A stretch of 64,000 nt of DNA from Lonicera japonica (GCA_021464415.1 CM038468.1:33220969-33284968); one strand, 5' to 3'. Shown: positions 22,160 to 33,778, counted from the first letter of the stretch. Notes: generated by a model from the sequence alone, not told the origin. Made by a program: numbers and translations.

Positions 22160-24525
22160 TGATGCCCCGAATCCCGTTAAGAGGATTAGACCTCCGAGAT
22201 CCGGTTAATCACGGGTGCCGTCACTCACAACGGTGAGTGAAGTGTAAAATTTGCAATTTATGAAAACATTTTTCAAAAGTTACTCATTTAGAAGATGGTA
22301 TGAGTAAATTACTTTTCTAAAATAAATAAATAAATAAGTAAATAACGTCAACACGTATTTGAAGTCCATCCACTGGAAATAAAGTCAAATAAATACTTCA
22401 CCATTATACAAAGGTTCCTCAATTTAAAGTTTAAATAGTGCAATAGGGTTTACAATGCTTATACGAAACTCAAAAGAGAAAATTACAAAAATGCTAAATC
22501 ATCCCTCTGTGGAAGACTAATGTGAATCCAAGGTTATCAGAGGCGTCTAGACTTCGACATAACGTGCCCACCCAAAGTTGTACCTGTAAAACTGGTTTGA
22601 AAAATGGGAGGGAGCCGAACATGGGCTTAGTGGGAACTATAAGGTTTTTATTATATCAAGAAGGTGCAATAAACTTTAAACTAATGCCATGTAGTCACAT
22701 GATCCCGTTTCCCCAAATATAAATTCTGAAATCATGCAAAGTATAAAATACACAATCATTATCGAAAGTATAATGTGTTGGCAACTATAATGGCTCCAAT
22801 TATCCTACGCCAGGTCTCATCTCAAAGGCAATAGAAAAGGGCTACAACCCTTTACTCACAATGGGCTATAACCCAATGCAATAGTGGCTACAACTACTAA
22901 TAAGAGGCTACGACCTCATCTCATTAAGAGGGCTACAACTCTCGTCTAGTACTGGTACTTTGGGCTCCAACCCGATAATCTAAGTGGCTACAACTGCAAA
23001 TGGGCTCCAACCCAATAATCTAAGGAGGGCTTTAACCCTCCAAGTAAGGCTCTAACCTTACAATTATCACCTACGTAGATAATTGAGCCAAAGCATTGAA
23101 ACAATGAAATAACAATAAAAACATAAAGGGCTAACACATCAAATAATACTAATCCAATGCTATATTGATTAAATATAGCTCCGTCTATATAACGTAGCTC
23201 AACAAAGTAAAATCCTATATGTGGTGATGTGTTTGTTGTACGTTTACCAATTGTGTATTATTATAAATCTCTCGTTAACAAGTCTTGTGAAATACAATGA
23301 TATCTCAAGTGTCTACAATATCCCCGCTAAGCATAATAAATATAATCCTTAAGGTTTAGTTTCATTTTTTTGAAACTGACTCGAGGAAAACTTGCCAAGC
23401 ATTTGGCATGATCCATGTTAAATAGAATAACACTTGGACATCATAAAAGTACACCAATATTGTGAAATCTTATGTTAATCCCACCACCAATACAATTGAA
23501 GACAAATTCTTATAAACTTTTAAGAATGTAGTCGAATAGGTGGGTTTTTACCACTAAACCAAAAGTATCCAAAAATTGGCATATGTACCCTAACAATCAC
23601 CAACCCACATATTTCATGAGCTAATACAAGTATTAAGATAATCATAATGCCATTCTCAAGGCATATACAATTTATAGTTTAACACATTTGAGTATAAGTG
23701 GGTTAATAGGGAAAATTGAGGATAATATGTGAACATATGAAGTCTCTTGTATTTTTATTAAATTAACCCACTAGAGGACTAAAAATAACTATTATAGGAA
23801 GATATTACATTAATATCCTTACCATATGAGTTATACCAAAAACTAGGATTCATAGCTAGAAAATTGGGGGCATTTTTCCAAATCTCAAATTAGGTTTGTA
23901 TAAAGAGAAATGATTATTGTAATAGCTCAATATCCACATAAATAACAATAATAAATTTAAGTTAAATAACACCCAAACCCAATGCATGCATCAAAACCTT
24001 AGGCTTTTAAGAAAAAACCCTAATCTTGTTGAAAACACTACATACATCACACTATAAGTTTAAAATAGGTTTTATACTATTGTTCCCACCTGGATTTAAG
24101 CTTGATCTTTCAATATTAAGTGTTGATTCAAGCCAAACTGGAGTAGCCACGAATTTTCCCCAAAGCTCTAAACCCTAACTTTGGTGGAGATGAAGAAATA
24201 AAGATGATGATGATTTGAGCTCTTAATCTTGAACCACATGAAGAACTTACCTATGATCCTTCAAAATCCTTTTTTAATTGAGCTCTCATCTCTCTCGACC
24301 TCCCTTAGGTGTATGGTGCTGGAAAATGAAGGTTTGGGGGTGATAAAAGAGCAAAATATCAGGACAAAATTGGTCAAACCCGACTCCAGGGCACCAAGAT
24401 CAATCTTAGGGGGTCCAAGATCGATCTTGAGAGCTCTTAGCCAAGATTTTCACCGTCCACGATAGTCCAAGATCGATCTTGGGAAGGCCAAGATCTATCT
24501 TGAAACAACTGCACTAAGTTTTTCA
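22160..24525 (-). repeat. Truncated LARD LTR (minus strand)
   Basis: On the plus strand it opens with TGATGCCCCGAATCCCGTTA, the inverse of the LARD LTR 3' end. It then carries a rich hairpin array (22836-23061) and four GATC palindromes (24388-24505). By comparison with the LTR at 1717 about 600 bp of its 5' end is missing. It runs directly into protease sequence near 24525, so a deletion joined the two and removed most of the Athila-like pol. Confidence 0.75.
22836..23061. repeat. Mini-hairpin array with covarying stems (best example)
   Basis: About ten units, each a short inverted repeat around a six-base loop of the form CTNNAA. Stems differ but stay complementary: AAAGGG/CCCTTT (22836-22853), TGGG/CCCA (22862-22875), GAGG/CCTC, GAGGG/CTCTC with one G-T pair, TGGG/CCCA again, GGAGGG/CCCTCC and GTAAGG/CCTTAC (23044-23061). 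Confidence 0.85.
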
Positions 24526-25798
24526 CCCTCCCAACGGATCTGATTCAAAAGTATACTCAAAGTGTTCATCTACCAATGACTCTATCATGTTAATGTTTTC
24601 ATTTTCATCTTCAAAATCACTTGCTTGCTTGCTTAGTGAAAATACATTCAGCTCAAGAGTCATATTTCTAAATGTTAATTTAACAATACCATTTTTATAA
24701 TTGATCATCGCATTTGATGTTGCAAGAAATGGTCTGCCTAAAATAACCGGGATTTGATTAACGCGGTTCATAACAAGTTGTGTATCAATGACAATAAAAT
24801 CAATTAGGAAGAAGAACTTATTAACCTGCACAAGCTTGGAACTTTAACAGACTTATCCATTAATTGAATTGTAATTTTTGTAGGCTTTAACTCTCCCAAA
24901 CCTAATTGTTTATAAACTGAAAATGGAAGAACATTCACACTTGCTCCTAAATCAAGCAAAGCTCATTCAATTTGACAGTTTTCTATCATACATGAAATTA
25001 TTGGACAACCAGGGTCTTTGTATTTAGGAATTCTTCTATTTTGTAAAATTGAGCTTACTTGTTTCGCCATAAAAGCTTTCTTTTTAACATTCAGCCTTCT
25101 TTTTGTAGTACACATGTCTTTCAAGAATTTTCCATAAGAAGGGATTTATTTGACCGCGTCGAGCAAGGGAATGTTGATTTTTACTTACTTAAAAACTTTC
25201 AAAATTTCAGTATTTTGATTAGGTTTTAAGGATTATTGTAGCCTTTGAGGAAAAGGAATTTTCACATTTTCTTTGATTTTTTCAATAACTTCTTTCTCCT
25301 TTACTTCCTCATCATTCTTTTCGACTCCTTCATCTACCACCTCAGTTTCTTTTGATTGAACTACTTGCTTTAGCTTTTGGGCTTTAGGATAAATAGTTTT
25401 ATCAATAATTTTTCCACCTCAAAGAGTGGTGATAGATTTTACCTGCTCCAATGTATCTTGGGAAGTAGTTCTTTCTTCAATCATCATTGTTTGCCCATTA
25501 GGATTCGCAAGAGGTTGGGCGGGAAATTTGCCCCTCTCTTGGTTTGAAAAATTGGGAGCCATTTTAGATAAAAAAAAATTCTCATATCGTTCATGGAACG
25601 ATCATTGCTTTGGAAGTATTGTTCACACTTTTGAACATGTTGATCAAATTTTTGAAAATTTTGATCATATTTTTGTATAAATTGAGTAAGCATTTCTTTC
25701 AAATTTCTTTTTGGTGGGGGAACATATGATGATTGAGGTTTTTGAAAATTCAGAGGTTGATTAGTTTGAGTGTTTGAATTACCCCAACGGAAATTAGG
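24526..25798 (-). pseudogene. Athila-like protease and gag C-terminus, broken
   Basis: The minus-strand retropepsin shows the DLGAS active-site block (about 24935-24950), then VNVLPFSVYKQLG, and downstream IPVILGRPFLAT (about 24720-24760) in the frame 24523-24831. DLGAS rather than DSGAS is common in plant Athila-type proteases, so that alone is not a lesion. A stop precedes the active site (ENCQIE then stop then ALLDLGAS), and frameshifts separate the pieces. Upstream is the low-complexity, charged gag-protease linker (25060-25400). Downstream, reading ends at FESDPLGG where the LARD LTR fragment begins. Reverse transcriptase is absent. Confidence 0.8.
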
Positions 25799-25803
25799 GT
25801 GAT

Positions 25804-27150
25804 GTTGTGATAAATTTTAATACTCGCAAGCGCACGAATCAATTTATAATATAGCGTATAAGCGAGGTCGATCCCACAGATACTCACACAATATGTTTAA
25901 ATTTTGTCTTGTTAATTTTTTATTAATTCCTAATATAGCTAAGAGTAATTGATGAGAATCAACTAATTAAATAAAACAAATAAAATAAAATAAAGTAGAG
26001 CAAGTAAATTAAATTAAATAATACGGAGCAAGATAATAGAATTAATGAATTAATTGACTAAGGTTTTGGAGTCATATATTTAATATGATCTTCCTAAGTA
26101 TTCATGCGCATAAACTCTACTCTTATCTCGCACTAATTTAGTCTCTCGACTCTATTAGATGCGGAAAATAAAATCATTAAAGTCCAATTAATTAAATAAA
26201 TAAATCCAATTGTAATTCTTCCACAGCCAAACTTATGTATAAAATTAAAACACTCACTATATCCATCAAAACACACCCTATATCCGCTCTTAACGAATCA
26301 TAAGGCGAATCCAATAAAAAAAATAACGAGAATCCAACTTTATTTTTTTGTCAATTAAAATAGGCATCCAGTAGAAAAAATTGTATTTAACATTAAAGCA
26401 TTAAATTGGTAGAGTCAATTGTCATGAACACGTGCAAGGGAATCAATTAAATATACTCATCCTAACCCTAACACAAATTTACGCTATCATAATAAAAATT
26501 AAATAACAAATAAAATTAAAAGAAAACTTACTTGGCATTAAATTAAAGAGTAAATATAAATATTCAATCTTTAAGTCTTCAAAGCAAAAGAAAATAAAAG
26601 GAAAAGAAAAGAAAGAAAAAGAAAAGATGAATAGTGCTCGGCAGGCACTATGCTGCGGCTGTTGGCTCACGGCTGCCTCAGTTTGCTATCATGTGCCTTT
26701 TTTTTATATTTGAGCAATATTTCTTCAACTTGAATTTTAGCAGCTGGGCTTTATAATATTAATAGAAAACATATGGATGGGCCCATAATTGAATACAACT
26801 TGAATTTTCGTCCTTATTAACTACAGAATTTCGCGTTGCAATTTCGAACTCCAAGATGGATAAATTTGAAAAAATGATGAACTGGAAAGTTGTAGCTCTC
26901 GAAATTCTCTTCAATTTAGGCTCAAGAATCGCATTATTTGGAGTTCCGAGTAAAAAGATATGCCTCTGAAAGTATTGAATACTTTTAGATGTCTTCACAA
27001 GCTTTAATTTCCCTATTTTTCATAATCTTCTTAAATTTTTTTCTAACACCTAAAAAACCATTAAAAATACTAATATGATTAATAATATATGCTCTTCAAA
27101 TTATAGATTAACATAATAAATTATACCAATTCTTTGGCGCATCAAATTCA
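25804..27150. repeat. Solo LTR inserted in gag
   Basis: Flanked by perfect 5-bp duplications GTGAT (25799-25803 and 27151-27155). Removing the insert and one duplication restores an uninterrupted gag reading across the site (EWRNHPNFRWGN on the minus strand). It contains ACTCGCAAGCGCACGAATC near one end, a block I associate with Athila-type LTR ends, and an AAAGTTGTAGCTCT block at about 26889. Orientation is uncertain; the TG end is on the minus strand, the opposite end reads AC rather than CA. Frames 26479-26670 and 26759-26998 are not genes. Confidence 0.75.
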
Positions 27151-27155
27151 GTGAT

Positions 27156-28210
27156 TCCTCCACTCACTATTATAAGTTTCCGAAAATGGTGAGTTTTGTG
27201 GCCTTTTGTAATTATTCATCATGTTCATTTGGGCCGGATCAAGCAAAACATGCTTGATGGTTGGTATGGTAGGACATTTTTTAGTTGAATATCCTATTAT
27301 ATCACATATGCTACACATAATTCTTCTTCCATCAAATTAACCTCTCTAGGTTTTAAAAATTCTAAAGCCTCAATTTTTTTGTTCAATTGGGTGACTTGTG
27401 CTCCCAAATCGTCACTCTTCTTTAATTGATGGTAACCACCCCGATTAGGCATATTGTTTCTTTCAGAAAAATTGTAAGTATCTCATGTTTGGTTACTTTC
27501 AGCTGTATAATAAAAAAAATCAAATGCCTCGTCAGGATGCTTACTTAGAAATGTGCCATTATACATCATTTCTACAAATTTTGTCATTTCCGAGTGAATG
27601 ATTAGTAAAAGAAACTAACCAAGTTCCAATTTTTATATCCATGGTGGGGGCAAGCATTTACAAGCTCTTTATATCTTTCCCAGCGTTCATAGAATGTTTC
27701 TTGATTTTTGGGTGCAAAATTTGAGATTTAACGCCTTAAAGCGTTTGTTCTATGAATGGAATTTTTTTTTCTAAAAATTCAGTTTGTAAAGCTTGCCACG
27801 TTGTAATGGAACCTGGTCTTTGTGCATTTAGCCAAGTTTTTGCTTTTTCTTTTAATGAGAATGGAAAGAGTTGGAGTCTTACTACCTCTTCAATTACATT
27901 AAGGTCGTGAAAAGTAGAGCATACTTCTTCAAACTCCTTGAGGTGTAAGTATGGATTCTCCGACTCCATTCCATGAGACCTTGGCAAAAGCGGCATCATT
28001 CCTGGCTTAATTGTAGAATGATTCGGTGTTGGTGGGAGAATAATACATGATGGAGTAGCGCTCCTTGGTGGTTGGAGATAGTCTCTCATGATTGCGATTG
28101 GTGGTTATGGCATAGCTTGGATCTGAACATTGGCGTGATTTCCACCATTTTCTCAATTTCTGCCATTTCCATCGTTTCCACCTTGTGCTCCTTCTTGCAG
28201 ATCCATTATA
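27156..28210 (-). pseudogene. Athila-like gag, broken
   Basis: The minus-strand frame 27736-28089 shows the retrotransposon gag core: ENPYLHLKEFEEVCSTF, then LQLFPFSLKEKAKTWL and TTWQALQTEFLEK. Beyond a frameshift the reading continues through ETFYERWERYKELVNACPHH (about 27650-27710) to a zinc knuckle remnant near 27280-27325. That knuckle reads CSICDIIGYSTKKC: the spacing fits CX2CX4HX4C but the histidine is tyrosine. Capsid-type RNA-binding protein in origin; several frame breaks make it inactive. The region continues into 24526-25798 after the solo LTR. Confidence 0.85.
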
Positions 28211-28400
28211 ACTTCGGTTTATGTAAAAGGATTATAGAAAAATGAATCGGCGAATGGATCTCTTTCTACACGTCCTTTGGTATTTCTTAACCAGTGGATC
28301 ATATACCAAAGAAAGTGTATAAAAAAAGGAAGTCACAAAATCAGAACGATACAACCAAATATATATATATAATAAACCCGCGATCGACTTCTGTTGCCCT

Positions 28401-28416
28401 CCTCGGCAATGGCGCT
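28401..28416 (-). other. Athila-type primer binding site
   Basis: Minus-strand AGCGCCATTGCCGAGG close to the TTTGGCGCCGTTGCCGGGG site of Athila elements (tRNA-Asp type), eight bases from the LTR end TGCATCA at 28424. Two to three transitions separate it from the consensus. Confidence 0.75.
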
Positions 28417-28423
28417 AAAAACT

Positions 28424-28473
28424 TGATGCACGTGAAATAGTGCAAACGAATACACCCAAGTGTAGGCGGCCAA
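28424..28473 (-). repeat. Athila-like 5' LTR, terminal piece
   Basis: End of the 5' LTR (minus-strand ...CACGTGCATCA). It is cut at GGCCAA by CACTA-1 and resumes at 44045 with TAAGTTGTAATAT. The uninterrupted 3' LTR reads GGCCAAGTTGTAA at 19847-19859, which is the empty site. Confidence 0.85.
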
Positions 28474-28594
28474 CACTACAAGAAAGATGAGGTTTAGTGG
28501 CGAGTTTTACTGTGGGGAAACAAATTTCGCCACTACAAGTGGGTTTTGGTGGGGAAAATATGTTTTGCCAATTGTCACTACACCAAAACAGGAA

Positions 28595-28770
28595 ATTAGT
28601 AACGGTCACTTTTTTTCATCTGTGACGGTTTATGTCCGTTACTAGACTGTAATGTGTAAAGTCCGTTACTAAATAAAAAATAAGTGTTACTATAATCAAT
28701 TAACTATATCCGGATAAATTTTTAATTCTGTAACGGACATAGAATTAACTAGTAACGGTCGTTACACGTG
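28595..28770. repeat. CACTA-2 left subterminal repeats
   Basis: Multiple short units around TAACGG or its inverse CCGTTAC, mirrored at 35600-35950. In CACTA elements such repeats bind the TnpA-type protein; that role is inferred from the family. Confidence 0.8.
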
Positions 28771-28859
28771 GCCCATAAATTTTTTATTATAAAATAAATA
28801 AATAAAAATTTCTTCTAATTAAAAACATTAAAAAAATGGAATACTCAAATAAAAAAAAA

Positions 28860-29120
28860 TCACTTTAGCCAAATTTTCATTCCCTCCTACTCAGAAACAA
28901 CACTCCCGCTCTTCGTCTCTCTCGCTTTTGGTCTCTCTTGCCGAAAACCTTCCATTCTCACTGAAGTTAGGCCGCCGCTCGTCGCAGGGTCGTCGGTGGT
29001 TTAGCATCTTCGGTGGTATCTTCACAGCTCGCATCTTTACGGATCCCTCTTCACAGCTCGCATCTTCTTCTTCTTCTTTAATCTATAGAAAACCCAATTT
29101 ATGTTAGATTTAGGGTTTCA
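28860..29120 (+). promoter_or_regulatory. Leader-like, CT-rich region of CACTA-2
   Basis: CT-rich stretch with CTCTCTCGCTTTTGGTCTC and repeated TCTTCACAGCTCGCATCTT at about 29018 and 29048, typical of plant 5' leaders. No downstream frame of any length follows, so any transcript would be non-coding here. 29120-30780 is AT-rich with no supported gene. Confidence 0.35.
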
Positions 29121-30999
29121 AATTTTAACCCCATTTGACAAAATTAGGAGAAAATTTGGGGGTTTTGATGTGTTATTAGTGAAGTTGGATAACTTATTTA
29201 CTACTAATAATCATAGTCTAGAGTAATATTAGATAGATTTAGATTTAGGGTTTCGAATTCTTTTCCCATTTGGCGAAATTAGGTGAAACTTTGAAGGTTT
29301 TGAGCTGTTATTTGTTGAAGACAGAGAATGGAGTGGAAAAATACAACATCAACATTGCCCACTTTCTCCTGCGCTCACTAGCCGGGACTAAAATATTTAG
29401 AAATTAGTCTATTTTTGTATTTTTATGGACACTATTTGATTACACTATCTTTTGTAAGAGAAAAATATCTCATGATATGTTATATTTATATTCTATGATT
29501 TTTAATCGGTCAAAACTCCGGGAGATTTGGTTATAAATTGACAAAGGAGATCGAAGGTGTAAAATTATTGGGTAAGAGGTTTGGTTTTTTTTTATAATTT
29601 TGTGTATAACAGTGAGAATTATTAGAAATTAAGATGGGCTTACCTAAAAAATTGGTTTAGTGCTAGACCCTTTGTATCACATCAGATATGTAAGTCTAAA
29701 CATGCAATGTTGTATTTTAATTTGATATATAAATTACATTAAATTAATGTACCTTTGGAAACAATATAACCATGCTGTCTAAGGAGCCTAAAGCATATGG
29801 AAGTTGCATAAGATCCTCTGTTATGCTATGGTGGTTTTTGTAACTAGTATATATAATATAATGTGCCTGTAGCTTCTTTAATTTTGCTCTTCAAAAATAT
29901 AGGCCAGACCCACTTTTTCTATGCTGTCAATGAGCTTTGATTTGGCCAAAGGTTCCACTATTTTTATAAACATGCCCATATATGACCTCATTTGTTAGCT
30001 CTTGAGCTTCTCTTGTATGTCTCTCCTCTTACACAACAAAAAGAAAAAAGAAAAAAAAAAAGGAGAATGGTGTTTGAATACTAGAATTTAGAAATTTAAA
30101 AGAAATTTTTTTTTATTGTCGATTTCAAATTAAAAGTCTCCATTTTTTTTAACTTTATAACATAAAAGTCGATTAGTGATAAAATTTGTTTTTCACTTAT
30201 GAGATTTAGTAAATGACATTGCATTGCAAATCTTACGTTGTATTTAGTAGTGAGAGACTGGGTGTGATCATAATTTCAAATGTTTGGCCTGTAATTGGCA
30301 GACCTTCGCTTAAGGCTTCCATCGATTGTACTAAAGGCTTAAGTGCTACATTTGATACAATCCATGAGTTTAATTATTATATATAACAAATATAAAATTA
30401 TCTATACAAAAATAATTATGTGTGGCAAAGCAAATGAAACTAGTAATGGCTGAATGATCAGTGAATGATTTATCAATTCTATAACTATGTCCTGCTTATA
30501 TAAGCAAAGCAAGGGACGCGCAGAGCCAATATTAATTTGTCTTTTGAAAGACAGAAATTATACATGGGCAATTTTTTTGTTTGACACAATCTTTTATGCT
30601 TTAAACTTTCCATTAAATATTCATTTTCTACAACCACTGGTCATCAATCCCACAACCACTCCTAAAATCACTATTTCTGCATAATTAAAATATCATAATT
30701 GAATATTGTTAGCTTTAGTTATGTTCTAATCCGCACCTACAAGTATAATAATAATCAATAACTTATATGTATATATTTTCTTTTTCTACTTTGCAGAATA
30801 TGCTGCTTGAATTTTGTGTTTGTAAAGCTGGAAATTGAGTCGGGAGAAAAACACTTTGCAGAGATTTGAAGGTTCGAATTAAGTGCTTATTAGCTGCTAT
30901 TTTTTAGACTGTTGTTGACACAATTTTTGGATTGAATTTGGAAGTATGTTTAGCAAGAAGTATTGATATTTTAATGGGAGTTTTTGTAGTGTTTTAGCA

Positions 31000-31710
31000 C
31001 TTTTTTTTTGGACATATATTATTGTATCTTTAGGCTATTTTGCTGCATCTTTGGGGGTATATATTGCTGCCATTGGCTGCTTTGCTAGAACTGTTTTTTG
31101 GACATATATTGCTGCATCTTTGGGTTATTTTATGATCCATTTTGCTGCATCTTTAGGGATATTTATTGCTCATATTAGTTGCTTTGTTAGGACTTTTTTT
31201 GGACATATATTGCTGCATCTTTGGGCTATTTTTTTTGTCTGTTTTGCTGCATTTTTGGGGCTATATATTTCTGCCATTGGCTGCTTTGTGAGGACTATTT
31301 TTTGGACATATATTGATGTAGTTTTGGGCTATTTTGTGATATATTTTACTGCATCTTTGGGGGTATATATTGCTGCCATTGGCTGATTTGTCAAGACTAT
31401 TTTTTGGACATATATTGATGTATTTTTGGGCTATTTTTTAATCCGTTTTGCTGCATCTTTGGGGATATATATTGCTGCCATTGGCTGCTTTGCTAGGACT
31501 GTTTTTTGGACATATATTGCTGCATCTTTGGGCTATTTTTTATGATCCATTTTTCTGCATCTTTAGGGATATATATTGCTCCTATTCGCTGGTTTGTTAG
31601 GAATTTTTTTTGGACATATATTGCTGCATCTTTAGGCTAATTTTTTTTTATCTATTTTGCTGCATCTTTGGGGCTATATATTACTGCCATTGACTGCTTT
31701 GTTTTAATGC
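31000..31710. repeat. Tandem repeat of about 100 bp in CACTA-2
   Basis: Six to seven diverged units sharing TTTTTTGGACATATATTG, CTGCATCTTTGGG and ATTGCTGCCATTGGCTGC, spaced 95-111 bp. The frame 31051-31386 (repeated IAAIGCFARTVFW) is a translation of the repeat. Its hydrophobic look does not make it a membrane protein. Confidence 0.85.
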
Positions 31711-31736
31711 TTTTTTTTATTATTTTTAGTGCAGTT

Positions 31737-31991
31737 TTTGATATTGTTAACAAAGGTGCAAATTTCATGGATGAAACTTTCTTAACTAAATCAACTCAAA
31801 TCAAAACAATGTTTAGCGGAGAGAATCACGGAAAACATGTTTGTCCTTGTGAAAAGAAGGTTTGGGTAGAGGAGGTAATGGAGCCCGATGCTATTTTATG
31901 GGATGCTCCTCAAGATGGTCATCACACTTTGTCTGCTTACGTTTCCGGGGGTTATTTGATTTGGCTAGATAGTTTGTTAAAGTATGTTTAG
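31737..31991 (+). CDS. Unidentified open frame in CACTA-2
   Basis: Frame continuing past the repeat into non-repetitive sequence, with residues such as TMFSGENHGKHVCPCEKK, EEVMEPDAILWDAP and SGGYLIWLDSLLKYV before a stop. Codon use looks more gene-like than the surrounding DNA. I recognise no domain. It could be the end of a captured host exon or an element-specific protein. The start is not defined. Confidence 0.25.
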   Translation, partial: FDIVNKGANFMDETFLTKSTQIKTMFSGENHGKHVCPCEKKVWVEEVMEPDAILWDAPQDGHHTLSAYVSGGYLIWLDSLLKYV

Positions 31992-32049
31992 AGATAGTTT
32001 TTTGATTAATATGTTTAGTTCTACTTAGTGGTGCTTTTATGTTATTTAT

Positions 32050-32240
32050 ATATTTTGACTTTAAGTTTGTGCTTAGACATTTTGGTGCTTAGTATTTGGG
32101 CATTTTAATCTTATGTATTGGACTTTATAATTGTGCTTAGACATTTTGGTGCTTAGTATTTGGGCATTTTAATCTTATGTATTGGACTTTATAATTGTGC
32201 TTGGACATTTTGGTAACTAGTATTGTACTTTTTATTTGTG
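32050..32240. repeat. 69-bp tandem duplication
   Basis: Two and a half copies of a unit beginning TTGTGCTTAGACATTTTGG and containing TTTAATCTTATGTATTGG, nearly identical, so probably recent. Confidence 0.8.
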
Positions 32241-32689
32241 CTTGGATAATTTATTATTTAGTTCTTGGATAATTTTTTACTTAGTGCTTGTAAAAAAACC
32301 TATTTAACTCCGCCAATGCAAAGATAACTTCTTGGCATTGCCGGTCCCAAGCCCGGATAAAGGAGGAGGGAATAGGTAAAAAAATGCATTTCTTGGCACT
32401 TAGCGTTAATGCACTTGTATTTTTATTAGTCATTTCTTTGACCTTTTACCTTTTTTATGTATTTAGGAGGAAAAAAAAAGGCATTTAAAGCACTACTGGA
32501 GTCCATAAATGTTGAGTTTGATTGACCTTGGAGCAGGTACGTTGGTGACATCTCTCTCTCTCTATTTATGCTATAAAATGTTATTGTTGGCTATTTTTTA
32601 ACCGGTGTTGGTTTAATATTCATTTTGAGCCTCGTATTATGTTTGTAGTTTCCTGCTTTGTGTGAATTTGTTAGAATAAGCAGGCCTAG

Positions 32690-32996
32690 AATTGTACAAA
32701 CTGTGTGTTTAATTAGTGTTATGTACAAATTGTGTGTTTGATTAGTGTTATGTACAAACTGCGAGTTTGATTAGTTTTACGTACAAACTGTGCATTTGAT
32801 TGGTTTTACGTACAAACTGTGTGTTTTATTAGTTTTATGTACAAACAGGCCTAGAACTGTACAAACTGTGTGTTTAATTAGTGTTATGTACAAACTGTGA
32901 GTTTAATTAGTTTTACGTACAAACTGTGCATTTGATTGGTTTTACGTACAAACTGTGTGTTTTATTAGTTTTATGTACAAACTGTGTGTTTTATAG
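32690..32996. repeat. 29-bp minisatellite in CACTA-2
   Basis: About ten direct units of the form GTACAAACTGTGTGTTTGAT followed by TAGTTTTAC or close variants. A higher-order duplication is marked by CAGGCCTAGAA(T/C)TGTACAAA at about 32681 and 32846. The units abut without spacers. Confidence 0.85.
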
Positions 32997-33257
32997 AAAA
33001 TAATGGAAAGGTTCTGGAATTGTTTTGTATGCAAACAATGTGTGGAAAACAAACACTTAATGTGGAGGTAGTTCTTGGATTCCATGGAAAAGGAAAAGTT
33101 AGGCTAAACAAGTTGTTCCGAGGATGATTTTTTGGAAAATCAATCAATCAAACAATAGTAAAGATATAAAATAGTGAATCTTTGGGAATTTCAATCAATC
33201 AAACACATCCTTTGTGTTACACAATCTGAGAATTAAATGCCTGGATGTTCCTTGCAG

Positions 33258-33332
33258 GCAAGAAAACAAAAGGGCTGGAACTGATTGGGGGCCTTGATTG
33301 TACTGTCCAACAGAACTTCTTTGGAAGTCAGG
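33258..33332 (+). pseudogene. Captured exon of an unidentified host gene (a)
   Basis: 75 bp bounded by TTGCAG and GTATTT. One frame is open and reads KKTKGLELIGGLDCTVQQ onward. Together with 33465-33547 this looks like part of a spliced host gene carried into CACTA-2 with its introns. The family is not recognised. Confidence 0.35.
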
Positions 33333-33464
33333 TATTTCTAATAGGCTTTAAGATGATGAATAGTTCTGGAAATAACAGGATTCTTTTGCAAATAACTTTC
33401 AAAAGATCTAAAATATTTTGAGGGACAGAAATGGTTATAATAAAATTTATTTGTGATTGTCTAG

Positions 33465-33547
33465 GCGAGGCAAGAAATTCTAGGAGGAACAACACTTTTC
33501 CAAAGCTGAGAGGTTCAAAGAACAGGGCTGTTGCTGCCAAAGAAGAG
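33465..33547 (+). pseudogene. Captured exon of an unidentified host gene (b)
   Basis: Bounded by TGTCTAG and GTACGC, with an open frame reading EARNSRRNNTFPKLRGSK then NRAVAAKEE. Basic and lysine/arginine-rich. The same source gene as 33258-33332 is inferred only from proximity and orientation. Confidence 0.35.
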
Positions 33548-33778
33548 GTACGCCTCTCTAAAAGTGATATTGCCTTTAGGAGAGTGAGGCCATATCAACT
33601 GGCCTGCCTGAACCAAGTAGGCCCACTCTAATGCCTATCAATTGTTCTCTTGTTCCCCAATTGTGCTTGAGCAAGCCATCCTTGTTTGTATGAGAAGTTG
33701 TAATAATCTAGGCCAATGTTGGGTTTCACTATATGTACCTAAACTTACATATTTCCATAACCTTTTTTTCCCTTTCAG

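Noticed and set aside
31051..31386. 111-codon hydrophobic, membrane-protein-like frame
   Set aside because: It is a translation of the approximately 100-bp tandem repeat and breaks where the repeat length changes.
32690..32996. CRISPR-like array of 29-bp repeats
   Set aside because: Units abut directly with no unique spacers, units vary, and the DNA is plant nuclear. It is a minisatellite.
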